Below, one piece after another: positions 24,600-34,682 of a stretch of DNA of 64,000 bases. A program made the translations under genes and the position numbers. The stretch is from contig JALNYU010000005.1 in the NCBI GenBank assembly GCA_023229645.1, forward strand, positions 62,001 to 126,000, given 5' to 3'. How positions within the stretch are numbered: the first letter of the stretch is position 1; every line of letters starts with the position of its first letter. The notes under the pieces were generated by a model, which saw only the letters and a program-made list of their open reading frames with translations, did not search any database and was not told where the DNA came from. This DNA comes from Nevskia sp. GTDB lineage: Bacteria > Pseudomonadota > Gammaproteobacteria > Nevskiales > Nevskiaceae.

Positions 24600-25520
24600 G
24601 TGGACCCGAAGTGCAGCACCTATCCAACTGGCCCAGCGACGGCTTTATTGCGGCGCGGAATCATAATGCTTGCCGGGCTCGGCTTGCTCGGTCTGGCTTG
24701 GGTTGCGCGCAGTAGCTACCGCATCGCCAGCCACGACTTCGAACCGTGGCCGGGTTCGGCAATCCTAAAGCACCCGGAGGAAATTGGCGTCGCCGGACTT
24801 ACGCCGGTTTCGTTCGTCAGCAGCGGCGGCGCCAAGCTGGCGGCTTGGTATGTACCGTCAAAAAATCGCGCCGCGGTCGTTCTCGCGCACGGCACTAACG
24901 CCGACCGCAGCGCGCTGCTGCCGGAACTGCGAATACTGGCCACCGCCGGCTTCGGCGTGCTGGCGTTCGACTGGCCCGGCGACGGCGAAAGCACCGGCCA
25001 CATCGAATGGGGTCAGGAAGAACAAGACGCACTCCGTGCCGCGCTCGGCTGGCTGACGATGCAGCACGATATTGATCCGCAACGCATCGGTGGCTTTGGT
25101 TTTTCGATGGGCGGCTACACGCTGGCACAAGTTGCCGCGCAGGACCAACGGCTGCGCGCGGTTGTGCTCGCCGCAACGCCCCCGGATTATGTCGACTACG
25201 CGCGCTGGCAGGTGCGGCGCTGGGGCCCGATCAGCGAAGGACCGGTCGCCTTGCTCCTGCGCCAGTTCTGGCCGCAGAGCCAGCAAATTCAGCCACAACA
25301 AGCCGTTGCCCGGATCGCCCCGCGGCCGGTGCTGATTCTGGCTGGCGACGCCGACCCGATCGTACCGCCGTTCATGGCTCAGCGCCTTTTTAACGACGCC
25401 GCGGCGCCGAAAGCGCTGTGGCTGATCCCGCGTGCTGGCCACGGCGGGTATGCGTCCGCCGCGCTGATCGCGTATCAGCAACGCCTAACAGCGTTTTTTT
25501 TGCAGGCGCTGCTCAAGTAA
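24600..25520 (+). CDS. Membrane-anchored alpha/beta hydrolase
   Basis: A 306-residue alpha/beta hydrolase with one N-terminal transmembrane segment (about 22-37). The nucleophile is Ser169 in GFSMGG. The acid is in AGDADPIVPP and the His in AGHGGY, so the triad looks complete. The oxyanion region is VVLAHGTNADRSALLPEL. The family includes BAAT/DUF818-like and YqkD-like esterases; substrate is unknown. The GTG start precedes an in-frame ATG (residue 23) that would still leave the membrane helix. Confidence 0.82.
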   Translation: MDPKCSTYPTGPATALLRRGIIMLAGLGLLGLAWVARSSYRIASHDFEPWPGSAILKHPEEIGVAGLTPVSFVSSGGAKLAAWYVPSKNRAAVVLAHGTNADRSALLPELRILATAGFGVLAFDWPGDGESTGHIEWGQEEQDALRAALGWLTMQHDIDPQRIGGFGFSMGGYTLAQVAAQDQRLRAVVLAATPPDYVDYARWQVRRWGPISEGPVALLLRQFWPQSQQIQPQQAVARIAPRPVLILAGDADPIVPPFMAQRLFNDAAAPKALWLIPRAGHGGYASAALIAYQQRLTAFFLQALLK

Positions 25521-25552
25521 ACCGCTTGCGCTCAAAGTGCGTATTTCACACG

Positions 25553-26461
25553 TTAGACAAACTTCGGATACTGGCCTTCGAAGAGTTCGATCACCCAGTC
25601 GATAAACACCCGCACACGCGCCGGTAAATGGCGCTTCTGCGGGTAGATGATCGAGATTGGCGGGCCGATCGCCTCGCCGTGCTCCAGCACTTTTACCAAG
25701 GTCCCGGCGCGCAGCGCGCGGTCCAGCGTGAAGCTGCCGAGCTGCACAATACCTAAGCCGATTTCAGCGCTTGCGATAAGGGCATCGACATCGTTCATCA
25801 TCAGCGCGGCATCGATCGGCACTTGAATGCGGCCGCCGGGGGTATCGAACTGCCACTCATAAGCACGGCCGTTACGGGCGTAGAAATAGTTCACGCACTG
25901 ATGATTTTTGAGGTCGTCGATCGATTTCGGCGCGCCGTGCTTGGCGAGATACGACGGCGCCGCAGCGGTGACCATACGGATCACGCCGATCCGACGCGCG
26001 ATCATGTTCGAGTCTTGCAATTCGCCGACGCGGATCGCGCAGTCGATACCGTCTTCGACCAAATCTGCGGTGCGGTCGCTCATCCCCAGCTGCACTTTTA
26101 GATCCGGATACCGCGCCTGGAAATTGGCCAGATTCGGCACGATAAACATGCGCCCCAACGACGCCGGCATCTCAATACGAATGCGACCTTGCGGGCGCTT
26201 GCCGGAGTCGCCGATCGACTCGGCGAGATCGGTGAGATCGGTCAGGATTTGCGTGCAGCGTTCGTAAAACGCGGCACCGTCCTCGGTCAGCCGCAGGCTG
26301 CGCGTGGTGCGAAATAACAGCCGGGCGCCAAGACTTTCCTCCAGCCGCGAGACTGCGCGGCTGACGCCAGAAGACGTCATGCCGAGTTGATCCGCCGCCG
26401 CGGCAAAGCTCTTGGCTTCGACCACGCGAACAAACGCTGCAATCCCCGTCAGGTTATCCAT
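25553..26461 (-). CDS. LysR-family transcriptional regulator, divergent from RND efflux operon
   Basis: A 302-residue LysR regulator. The N-terminal winged helix-turn-helix is in residues 1-60 (FVRVVEAKSFAAAADQLGMT; SGVSRAVSRLEESLG). The effector domain follows and is of the PecT/DmlR-like type, with PASLGRMFIVPNLANFQARYP. It is transcribed divergently from the efflux adaptor gene with 138 bases between them, the usual layout for a regulator of the adjoining operon. The effector is unknown. Confidence 0.92.
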   Translation of the reverse strand: MDNLTGIAAFVRVVEAKSFAAAADQLGMTSSGVSRAVSRLEESLGARLLFRTTRSLRLTEDGAAFYERCTQILTDLTDLAESIGDSGKRPQGRIRIEMPASLGRMFIVPNLANFQARYPDLKVQLGMSDRTADLVEDGIDCAIRVGELQDSNMIARRIGVIRMVTAAAPSYLAKHGAPKSIDDLKNHQCVNYFYARNGRAYEWQFDTPGGRIQVPIDAALMMNDVDALIASAEIGLGIVQLGSFTLDRALRAGTLVKVLEHGEAIGPPISIIYPQKRHLPARVRVFIDWVIELFEGQYPKFV

Positions 26462-26599
26462 GAATTTCCGATTCGTGCCGCCCAGTCACGAGTGCACTGA
26501 GTGTAAGCCGCTTTTTCTATGTCTGGCTGATCATTAGAGTGCTAACAATCGCGACGCAGCAACCGCGTTGGTCGTGTATAGGGTCTATCCGGAGTTGAA

Positions 26600-27802
26600 A
26601 TGAACAAGAAAATCATCACTGTAGCAGCCATTGCCCTGTTTGCGACGGCCGCCGTCGCCAAAGTCCTCGGGGGCTCGTCCGACAAACCAGCTGCCGCTGC
26701 GCCGCCGGCGCCGCAAGTGACGGTGGCCCAGGTTCTGGTCGAGGATATTACTGACAGCGACACATTCACTGGCCGCCTGCGCGCCGTTGATACCGTCGAA
26801 ATTCGACCGCGCGTCAGCGGTTATATCGAATCCACTGGCTTCACCGAAGGCGCGCTCGTTCATAAGGGCCAGCTGTTATTCCAGATCGATCCGCGGCCGT
26901 TTCAAGCTGAAGTAGAGCGCCTCAACGCGATGCAAGTGCAGGCCAAAGCGCAGCTCACGCTGGCGCAAGGCAACGCTGCGCGCGCGCAGCGCCTGCTCGA
27001 TGCCAACGCTATCGCGCACGAAGAAGCCGAGCGCAACCTCACCGAAGCCGAAACCGCCCGCGCGCAGCTGGCTTCGGTTACCGCAGCGCTGGCCGCAGCG
27101 CGCTTGAATCTGGAATACAGCCATGTCACCGCGCCGATCAGCGGCCGCGTCAGCAATGCGCTACTGACGACCGGCAACTTGGTAACGAACGCCGACGTGC
27201 TAACAACCGTCGTCAGCGTCAATCCGGTGTACGCCTATTTCGATGTCGACGAACAGAGCTATTTGAAGTACGCCGGCAACACCGACAAAGCCGGCCACGG
27301 CAATTCGGTGACGATGGGTTTGATCAACGAAGACGGCTACCCGCATAACGGCAAAGTTGATTTTGTCGATAACCAAGTCAGCCCTGAGTCCGGCACGATC
27401 CGCGTCCGCGCCGTCTTCGATAACGGCGACGGCAAGCTGCGGCCGGGTTTGTTCGTGCGCCTGAGCTTGAACGTCGGCGCCAGCCACACGGCGACGCTAA
27501 TCGACGACCGTGCCGTCGGCACCGATCTCGGCAACAAATTTGTCTACGTTGTCGATGGCGAGTCGAAAATTGCCTATCGAAAAATTGAAATCGGAAGCTT
27601 AGTCAATGGCTTGCGTGTAATTAAAAGCGGCCTAGCGGCAGGCGATGTCATTGTTGTCGATGGTTTGCAGCGGGTCCGCCCGGGCGCTCAGGTTGATGCG
27701 AAACAGGTCGCGATGAGCACCCGGCAGCAAGAACGGGAAGCCGCGCAAGCCGCAGACCTGCAACAAGCTGCCGCCACAGAAAACAAGAAGAGCGGCGGCT
27801 AA
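26600..27802 (+). CDS. RND efflux periplasmic adaptor subunit
   Basis: A 400-residue membrane-fusion protein of the HlyD/AcrA family. It has an N-terminal hydrophobic anchor without a lipobox, a barrel-sandwich lipoyl half (RPRVSGYIESTGFTEGALVHKGQLLFQIDPRPF), a coiled-coil hairpin (about 105-165), the second lipoyl half (HVTAPISGRVSNALLTTG) and beta-barrel and membrane-proximal domains, ending in a Gln-rich tail. It links the inner-membrane pump to the outer-membrane channel. First of three genes: adaptor, pump, channel. Likely under the divergent LysR regulator. Confidence 0.93.
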   Translation: MNKKIITVAAIALFATAAVAKVLGGSSDKPAAAAPPAPQVTVAQVLVEDITDSDTFTGRLRAVDTVEIRPRVSGYIESTGFTEGALVHKGQLLFQIDPRPFQAEVERLNAMQVQAKAQLTLAQGNAARAQRLLDANAIAHEEAERNLTEAETARAQLASVTAALAAARLNLEYSHVTAPISGRVSNALLTTGNLVTNADVLTTVVSVNPVYAYFDVDEQSYLKYAGNTDKAGHGNSVTMGLINEDGYPHNGKVDFVDNQVSPESGTIRVRAVFDNGDGKLRPGLFVRLSLNVGASHTATLIDDRAVGTDLGNKFVYVVDGESKIAYRKIEIGSLVNGLRVIKSGLAAGDVIVVDGLQRVRPGAQVDAKQVAMSTRQQEREAAQAADLQQAAATENKKSGG

Positions 27803-27829
27803 GGTCTGCCCGCCGCTCGGGGAATTACT

Positions 27830-30800
27830 ATGAATCTCTCGCAATTTTTCATTAACCGGCCGATTTTTGCCGCCGTGTTGTCGATGCTGATTTTGATCGG
27901 CGGCGCGCTCGCGCTGCCGAATCTACCGATCAGCGAATATCCAGAAGTGGTACCGCCAACGGTCGTTGTTCGCACCAATTACCCCGGCGCCAATCCAAAA
28001 ACTATCGCCGAAACCGTGGCCACGCCGCTGGAAGAGCAGATCAATGGCGTCGAAGGCATGTTGTATATGTCGTCGCAGGCGACTAGCGACGGCCAGCTGA
28101 CGCTAACAGTAACGTTCTCGCTCGAAACTGATCTCGACAAAGCCCAGGTGCAGGTGCAGAACCGCGTTGCTCAGGCGCTGCCGAAACTGCCGCAAGAGGT
28201 GCAACGGCTCGGCGTGCGTACCGATAAGAGCTCGCCCGACCTAACGATGGTTGTTCACTTGGTGTCGCCGAATAATCGTTACGACATGCTCTATTTGTCG
28301 AACTACGCGCGGCTGCGTGTGAAAGACCAATTAGCGCGGCTCGATGGCGTCGGCGACGTGCAGATTTTCGGCCTCGGCGAATACAGTATGCGCGTCTGGC
28401 TGGATCCAGAAAAGCTGGCATCGCTACGCCTGACGACTAGCGACGTCGTCCATGCCATTCGCGAACAGAATGTTGAAGTTGCCGCGGGCGCGCTGAACGC
28501 ACCGCCGGGACCCAATGACTCCAATTTCCAGTTAAACATCAATACCGAAGGCCGTCTGGAAACCGAAGAGGAATTCCAGAATATCGTCGTTCGCACCGAT
28601 GCCAGCGGTGCCGTTATCCACTTGCGCGATGTTGCCCGGATCGAACTCGGCGCCAATCAATACGCGCTACGCAGCTTGCTCGATAACAAACCCGCCGTCG
28701 CGATTCCGATTTTCCAACGCCCAGGCTCGAACGCAATCAAGATTTCCGACGACGTGCGGAAAACGATGGCCGAGCTGAAGAAAGACTTCCCTGAAGATAT
28801 CGACTACAGCATCGTCTATGACCCAACTGTATTCGTGCGCGGCTCGATCGAAGCGGTGGTTCATACGCTGTTTGAAGCGATTCTATTAGTGGTGTTGGTC
28901 GTTATTCTATTCCTGCAAACTTGGCGCGCTTCGATCATTCCATTAGTCGCCGTACCGGTGTCGTTGATCGGTACCTTCGCGATCATGAAGATCGCCGGCT
29001 TTTCGCTGAATGCTTTGTCTTTGTTCGGCTTAGTGTTGGCGATTGGTATTGTCGTCGATGACGCAATCGTCGTCGTCGAAAACGTTGAGCGTAATATCGC
29101 GCTCGGTAAGTCACCGAAGGATGCAACGCGGCAGGCAATGCGCGAAGTCACCGGGCCAATCGTCGCAACCGCGCTCGTGCTCTGTGCGGTGTTCGTGCCG
29201 ACGGCGTTCATCAGTGGCCTAACCGGGCAGTTTTATCGCCAGTTCGCGCTAACGATTGCAATCTCGACCGTCATTTCCGCGTTCAACTCGCTAACGCTGA
29301 GCCCGGCCCTAGCCGCGATTCTGTTGAAAGACCACACAGCGCCGAAAGACCGCCTGACCGTGGTGATGGACCGCTTGCTCGGCTGGCTGTTCCGGCCGTT
29401 CAACCGCGTGTTCGGTGCCGCCTCAGAGCGCTATGTTGGCGTCGTCGGTCGCGTCACACGCTCGTCGTCACTGGCTTTGGTGTTCTATGTCGGCCTGATC
29501 GGCTTGGCCTACCTCGGCTTCAATGCGGTGCCGACTGGCTTCGTGCCGCAGCAAGACAAGCAGTATCTGGTGTCGTTCGCGCAGTTGCCGGACGCAGCGT
29601 CGCTGGAACGCACCGAAGACGTGATTCGCAAGATGTCCGACATCGCGCTGAAAGAGCCGGGCGTACAAAACGCCGTCGCGTTCCCTGGCTTGTCGATCAA
29701 CGGCTTCACCAATAGCCCGAACTCCGGCATCGTGTTCGAAACGCTGGCGCCGTTCGAGGAACGGAAAGGCAAGAACCTATCCGCCGGGGCCATCGCGGCA
29801 TCGTTGAATCAGAAGTTCGGCGGCATACAGCAGGCGTTTATCGCAACCTTCCCGCCGCCGCCGGTACAGGGGCTCGGCACGATCGGCGGCTTCCGCCTAC
29901 AAATCGAGGACCGCAGCGGGCTTGGTTTCAAAGCCTTGTTCGAGAATACGCAAAACGTGATCAAGAAAGGCTATGAAAGCGGCAAGCTGGCCGGTTTGTT
30001 CTCAAGCTTCCAGGTCGCCGTGCCGCAGATCGATGCTCACGTGAATCGCGAGAAAGCCAAAGCCGAAGGTGTGGAATTGGCCGATGTGTTCCAAACCATG
30101 CAAGCCTATCTCGGCAGCCTGTACGTGAACGACTTCAACCGCTTCGGCCGCACCTATCAGGTGAATCTCTCGGCCGAGCCGAAGTTCCGCCGCGAGCCCG
30201 AAGATATTCTGCAATTGAAAACGCGGAACGTTCGCGGCCAGACCATTCCACTCGGCTCGTTCGTCACCGTCGCCCAGGCTAACGGCCCGGACCGCGTCAG
30301 TCACTACAACACTTACGTCACCGCCGAAATCAACGGCGGCGCGGCGCCCGGTTTTAGCTCGGGCGAAGCAAAGGCGGAAATGGAGAAATTGCTGCGCGAA
30401 AATTTGCCGAATGGAATGTCGTACGAGTGGACCGAGCTGACCTATCAGCAGCAGCTGTCCGGCAACACGACCAACCTCGTGTTCATGTTGTGCGTGTTGC
30501 TGGTGTTCTTGGTTCTGGCCGCGCAATACGAAAGTTGGTCGCTGCCGTTGGTGGTAATTCTTATCGTGCCGATGGGTCTGCTCTCTGCAATCGGTGGCGT
30601 TTGGATCGCCGGTGGCGATAACAACATCTTCACCCAGATTGGCTTGATTGTAATTGTCGGTCTGGCCTGTAAGAACGCGATTCTAATTGTCGAGTTTGCC
30701 CGCGAGCGGCAACATGAAGGCATGGGCTTAGTCGCTGCGGTGAAGCAAGCGGCACGCTTGCGTTTACGTCCGATTCTAATGACTTCGTTCGCGTTCATCA

Positions 30801-31015
30801 TGGGCGTCTTCCCGCTGGTAACTTCGACCGGTGCCGGCGCTGAAATGCGCCATGCAATGGGCGTTGCGGTGTTCTCCGGCATGCTCGGCGTAACGTTCTA
30901 CGGCTTGCTGCTGACGCCCGTGTTCTACGTCGTAATTCAAGGTTGGACAGAACGGCGCGCTGCGCGCAAAGCAGCTTCGCTACCGGCAACTGATGCACTG
31001 CCGGAACACATTTGA
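27830..31015 (+). CDS. RND multidrug efflux pump, HAE1 family (MexF/AcrB-like)
   Basis: A 1061-residue inner-membrane RND transporter, the full length of the HAE1 family. The N terminus MNLSQFFINRPIFAAVLSML is standard. The proton-relay aspartate pair is in TM4, IGIVVDDAIVVVENVER. The pore and porter motifs PTAFISGLTGQFYRQFALTIA and TMASSPAL-equivalent LSPALAAILL are present. The closest named type by pattern is the MexF/OqxB branch, with a long C-terminal soluble loop. It would expel drugs, dyes or aromatic compounds with the adaptor and channel encoded on either side. The gap to the adaptor is 27 bases. Confidence 0.93.
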   Translation: MNLSQFFINRPIFAAVLSMLILIGGALALPNLPISEYPEVVPPTVVVRTNYPGANPKTIAETVATPLEEQINGVEGMLYMSSQATSDGQLTLTVTFSLETDLDKAQVQVQNRVAQALPKLPQEVQRLGVRTDKSSPDLTMVVHLVSPNNRYDMLYLSNYARLRVKDQLARLDGVGDVQIFGLGEYSMRVWLDPEKLASLRLTTSDVVHAIREQNVEVAAGALNAPPGPNDSNFQLNINTEGRLETEEEFQNIVVRTDASGAVIHLRDVARIELGANQYALRSLLDNKPAVAIPIFQRPGSNAIKISDDVRKTMAELKKDFPEDIDYSIVYDPTVFVRGSIEAVVHTLFEAILLVVLVVILFLQTWRASIIPLVAVPVSLIGTFAIMKIAGFSLNALSLFGLVLAIGIVVDDAIVVVENVERNIALGKSPKDATRQAMREVTGPIVATALVLCAVFVPTAFISGLTGQFYRQFALTIAISTVISAFNSLTLSPALAAILLKDHTAPKDRLTVVMDRLLGWLFRPFNRVFGAASERYVGVVGRVTRSSSLALVFYVGLIGLAYLGFNAVPTGFVPQQDKQYLVSFAQLPDAASLERTEDVIRKMSDIALKEPGVQNAVAFPGLSINGFTNSPNSGIVFETLAPFEERKGKNLSAGAIAASLNQKFGGIQQAFIATFPPPPVQGLGTIGGFRLQIEDRSGLGFKALFENTQNVIKKGYESGKLAGLFSSFQVAVPQIDAHVNREKAKAEGVELADVFQTMQAYLGSLYVNDFNRFGRTYQVNLSAEPKFRREPEDILQLKTRNVRGQTIPLGSFVTVAQANGPDRVSHYNTYVTAEINGGAAPGFSSGEAKAEMEKLLRENLPNGMSYEWTELTYQQQLSGNTTNLVFMLCVLLVFLVLAAQYESWSLPLVVILIVPMGLLSAIGGVWIAGGDNNIFTQIGLIVIVGLACKNAILIVEFARERQHEGMGLVAAVKQAARLRLRPILMTSFAFIMGVFPLVTSTGAGAEMRHAMGVAVFSGMLGVTFYGLLLTPVFYVVIQGWTERRAARKAASLPATDALPEHI

Positions 31016-31061
31016 GGTCGCCATGAAGAACTCTAAGATGGCGCCATTCGAGGAACGTTTC

Positions 31062-32510
31062 ATGTTGAAACCTACAGCTATTTTTACGGCACTACTGCTC
31101 AGTGCCTGTGCGTCGGTTGGCCCCGACTATAAAAAGCCGGTAATCGCGCCGGTGACGCTGAATCAAGTTCAGACATCGGAAGTGGCGAACGGCGATTTCG
31201 ACGCGCGCTGGTGGACACAATTCGGCGATGCAACGTTAAACCAACTGATCGCAAAATCGGCGGGCGGCAATCTTGATCTGCAGATCGCCAGCGCGCGGAT
31301 CAAAGCGGCACGCGCGGTGATTGGCGAAACGCAGTCGAATCAGTTGCCGACAGTCGATGTTGGCGCCAGCTACACCCGCACGTATGAAGTGCAGCCGAGC
31401 TTCACGCGCCATCGCGTTGGCGTGAATCAATACCGCGGCGGCTTCGACGCCTCGTGGGAACTGGACGTATTCGGCGGCACGCGGCGGGCCGTGGAATCGG
31501 CCCGGGCATCGGCCGAAGCGGCGGTCGATGATTTGCACGCCGCGCAGGTGTCGGTGCTCGGCGAAGTGGCGCGCAATTACTTCGATCTGCGCGGCGCCCA
31601 GCGGCGTCTGCAAATCGCCCGCGACAACCTGGCAACCCAGCAGGAGACGCTGAAACTGACCACGGTGCGGCGTGAACTCGGGCGCGGCATCGATCAAGAC
31701 GTGGCCAGCGCCGCGGCACGGGTCGCGACAACCGAAGCCGAAATTCCGAGCTTGGAAGGCGCCGCACGGATCGCCAGCTACCGCTTGGCGGTATTACTCG
31801 GGCAGCGACCGGGCGAGATCGATGTCGATCTGGCGCCGCCCCCGGAAACTGCGCCGCCGCTAGCGGCCGTGCTGAACATCGGCAACGCCACCGACTTCCT
31901 CGAACGCCGGCCCGACGTGCAAGCAGCAGAGCGGCGCTTGGCGGCGGCAACGGCAGATATCGGCGTTGCCGTATCGGACTACTATCCACACGTGCAGGTG
32001 GGCGGCTTCATCGGCTTTTTCTCTGGTGCGAGTGCCGATCTGGGCAGCCTGCAGTCGCAAGCGTTTTCGATTGCGCCTTCGATCACCTGGACCGGCTTAA
32101 ACGTGCAGCGCGTGCATTCGCGCGTCGTCGGCCGCAAAGCCGCGGCGGAAGCGCAACTCGCCGACTACCAGCAAACGGTGTTGTTGGCACTGGAAGACAC
32201 TGAAGCCGCGCTCGCGCACTTTGACGAGCAGCGCAAACGCCTCGTTTATCTGCGTGAACAGGCGCAGCAAAGCCGCAAGGCCGCGGACTACGCGACGGTT
32301 CGTTACAAGGAAGGCGCAACGGACTTTCTGACCTTGCTCGACACCCAACGCACTGCGCTGGCCGCGGACGATCTACTGGCGCAGGGCGAGGCGGCGATCA
32401 ATACTTCGGCCATCGCCGTCTACAAAGCGCTCGGCGGCGGTTGGCAGGCCTGCGGCGATCTCGCGTGCACGGCGCTGGCCCAGGCAGCGGCGCCCGCGGC
32501 AACGAACTGA
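31062..32510 (+). CDS. Outer-membrane efflux lipoprotein, NodT/OprM family
   Basis: A 482-residue TolC-type channel. The lipoprotein signal peptide is MLKPTAIFTALLLSAC (lipobox LSAC), giving a Cys-acylated N terminus. VGPDYKKPV after the Cys is the usual NodT/OprM start, and the two-fold TolC repeats are visible (LIAKSAGGNLDLQIASARI; SDYYPHVQVGGFIGF). The start used is the ATG after GAGGAA; an upstream ATG (31023) with GAGG would add 13 residues before the signal. It completes the tripartite efflux system as the third gene. Confidence 0.88.
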   Translation: MLKPTAIFTALLLSACASVGPDYKKPVIAPVTLNQVQTSEVANGDFDARWWTQFGDATLNQLIAKSAGGNLDLQIASARIKAARAVIGETQSNQLPTVDVGASYTRTYEVQPSFTRHRVGVNQYRGGFDASWELDVFGGTRRAVESARASAEAAVDDLHAAQVSVLGEVARNYFDLRGAQRRLQIARDNLATQQETLKLTTVRRELGRGIDQDVASAAARVATTEAEIPSLEGAARIASYRLAVLLGQRPGEIDVDLAPPPETAPPLAAVLNIGNATDFLERRPDVQAAERRLAAATADIGVAVSDYYPHVQVGGFIGFFSGASADLGSLQSQAFSIAPSITWTGLNVQRVHSRVVGRKAAAEAQLADYQQTVLLALEDTEAALAHFDEQRKRLVYLREQAQQSRKAADYATVRYKEGATDFLTLLDTQRTALAADDLLAQGEAAINTSAIAVYKALGGGWQACGDLACTALAQAAAPAATN

Positions 32511-32519
32511 GACCATGTG

Positions 32520-33314
32520 ATGAGCACAGGGAAGAAACCCCGGACCTCGCGCGCCAAGGATGGTGCGGCAACCGCGCCGGAAGCGGCCGGTATTCCGTTT
32601 GATCACGTCGCCCGGAATCGGCGCCGACTGGCGCTGATCACCGGCGGCAACCGCGGCCTGGGTTTGGAATCGGCACGGCAACTGGCGCAGGCCGGCGTTG
32701 ATGTGCTGCTCGGCTCGCGCGATCTGGAAAAAGGCACGGCGGCACTAACGCAACTCGGGCGCTTGCCGGGAACGGTCGAAGTCGTGCAGTTGGACGTTAC
32801 CAACGCCGCCGATATCGCGAGTCTGGTCGTGAAACTGGAACGGGATTACGGCCGGCTCGACATCTTAATCAACAATGCCGGCCTCGGTTACGACGAAACC
32901 GAATACGCGCAAAACGCTGATGTTGAACGCGTCCGGCGTGATTTCGATACCAACTTCTTCGGCGTCTGGCGCGTTACCGAAGCCGTATTGCCGCTGATGC
33001 GCAAGCGCTGCTACGGCCGTATCGTCAACGTTTCCAGCGGCTGCGCCTCACTGGCGACAATGGGCTGCGCCGCCGCCGGCTACCGCACGGCAAAATCGGC
33101 GTTGAACGCGCTGACCCGAATACTGGCCTCTGAACTCACGGGCACCGGCATTCTGGTGAATTCGATCTGCCCTGGCTGGGTCGCAACCGACATGGGTGGC
33201 GAAGGCGGCCGGCCGATACCGGAGGGCGCCGCCGGCATCGTTTGGGGCGCGCTGCTCGCAGACAACGGCCCGACGGGCGGCTTTTTCCGCGACCGTGCAC
33301 CGTTGCCGTGGTGA
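32520..33314 (+). CDS. SDR-family oxidoreductase
   Basis: A 264-residue classical SDR. The coenzyme motif is TGGNRGLGLE, the NAG motif INNAGLG, the catalytic Ser is in VNVSSGCASL and the catalytic pair in YRTAKSAL. The long first 30 residues are basic and disordered-looking. Related enzymes are carbonyl-reductase-like (C-terminal GFFRDRAPLPW matches that group). It lies 9 bases after the efflux channel gene, so it may be transcribed with the pump, perhaps acting on a reactive carbonyl substrate; that is speculation. Confidence 0.88.
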   Translation: MSTGKKPRTSRAKDGAATAPEAAGIPFDHVARNRRRLALITGGNRGLGLESARQLAQAGVDVLLGSRDLEKGTAALTQLGRLPGTVEVVQLDVTNAADIASLVVKLERDYGRLDILINNAGLGYDETEYAQNADVERVRRDFDTNFFGVWRVTEAVLPLMRKRCYGRIVNVSSGCASLATMGCAAAGYRTAKSALNALTRILASELTGTGILVNSICPGWVATDMGGEGGRPIPEGAAGIVWGALLADNGPTGGFFRDRAPLPW

Positions 33315-33418
33315 AGCTGCAGGCCGTGCGGTTGCGGCACTGAAACCGGCAAAACGGCGCGCCAGCGCCGACTCTGCCATGATCAAGATGCCCGGTGACG
33401 GGCGCGCGAGCACCCAAG

Positions 33419-34630
33419 ATGGCCAGCGATACCAACACGGGGTCTGATCTACGTGGCGCGTTGCAAGTGGTAATCGACGCAACGTTAGCGATGACCAATC
33501 TCGTCGAAGCCGTACACCGCAACGCCGAGCGGCCGTTCGCGGTGCTGCCGCCGATCCACGCACCGGTCCGCGGCATCCGCGCGCTGGCTTATCGCAATGT
33601 CCGTGGCATTACGCGCTTTGTTGGAACCGCGATCGACGCCGCATTGGCGCGCCTCGCGCCGTGGTTAGGCCAGAACAGCCGTTGGCCGGGACGGGACGCG
33701 TTGCTGGCGGCGGTGAATGGCGTGCTTGGCGACTACCTCGCTGCCGCCGGCAATTCGCTGGCGATGCCGATGTCGCTGCGCTACGAAGGCGCACCGCTGG
33801 ATCTACCGAACCTGCGCCACAGCGACGCAATTCCGCAGGCAACCGGCAAAATCGTGGTGTTCGTCCACGGCCTCTGCATGAACGACCGGCAATGGATACG
33901 CCAAGGCCACGACTACGGCAGTCTGCTCGCGCACGAACTCGGCTACACACCGGTTTTTCTCCGTTACAACAGCGGCTGCCATATTTCCAGTAACGGCCAG
34001 GCCTTTTCTCAACAGCTGGAAATGCTGGTGCGGCACTGGCCGGTTCCGGTGGAATCGCTGGTGATCATCGGTCATAGCATGGGCGGCTTGCTCGCGCGCA
34101 GCGCCTGCCACTACGCCGAGAAACAAAAAAAGGTGAAATGGCGGAAGCATCTAAAAACACTTATTTTCATCGGCACGCCACACCACGGCGCGCCGCTGGA
34201 ACGCGGCGGCAATTGGGTGGATCTGATTCTCGGTAGCAACCCGTACACCGCGCCGTTCGCGCGTCTCGGCAAAATTCGCAGCGCCGCGATTACCGATCTG
34301 CGCCACGGCAGCCTGCTCGATGAAGATTGGCAAGGCCGCGATCGCTTTGAGCGCTCGGACGACCGGCCACAGCCGGTGCCGCTGCCCGTCGGCGTACAGT
34401 GCTGCACCATCGCCGCAAACACCGGCAAACAGGCGGGCGACCTCAATGAGCGCCTGCTCGGCGACGGCATCGTCTACCTCAACAGCGCCCTCGGCCGTCA
34501 CCCTGACCCGGCGCGCACGCTGGCGTTTCCAGACCCTCAGCAATTCATTGCCTACGGCGTGAATCACCTTGATGTGCTTTATCGGCCTGAGGTTTATGCG
34601 CAGATCCGGCGCTGGCTGACCAGTGAATGA
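33419..34630 (+). CDS. PGAP1/lipase-like alpha/beta hydrolase
   Basis: A 403-residue cytoplasmic hydrolase with no signal peptide. The oxyanion segment is VFVHGLCMNDRQW, and the nucleophile is Ser220 in GHSMGGLLARSA. GTPHHGAPLERGGNW resembles the lid-side segment of PGAP1/DUF676-type esterases, and a C-terminal His appears in YGVNHLDVL. The first 100 residues form an alpha-helical domain absent from simple lipases. The ATG start was preferred to an upstream GTG giving 8 extra residues. The substrate is unknown; it converges with the LodB-like gene. Confidence 0.78.
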   Translation: MASDTNTGSDLRGALQVVIDATLAMTNLVEAVHRNAERPFAVLPPIHAPVRGIRALAYRNVRGITRFVGTAIDAALARLAPWLGQNSRWPGRDALLAAVNGVLGDYLAAAGNSLAMPMSLRYEGAPLDLPNLRHSDAIPQATGKIVVFVHGLCMNDRQWIRQGHDYGSLLAHELGYTPVFLRYNSGCHISSNGQAFSQQLEMLVRHWPVPVESLVIIGHSMGGLLARSACHYAEKQKKVKWRKHLKTLIFIGTPHHGAPLERGGNWVDLILGSNPYTAPFARLGKIRSAAITDLRHGSLLDEDWQGRDRFERSDDRPQPVPLPVGVQCCTIAANTGKQAGDLNERLLGDGIVYLNSALGRHPDPARTLAFPDPQQFIAYGVNHLDVLYRPEVYAQIRRWLTSE

Positions 34631-34682
34631 GCTATGCACGCTACCCGCTGCTCCGCTGATCGCCCGCATCTCCGACTCTGTT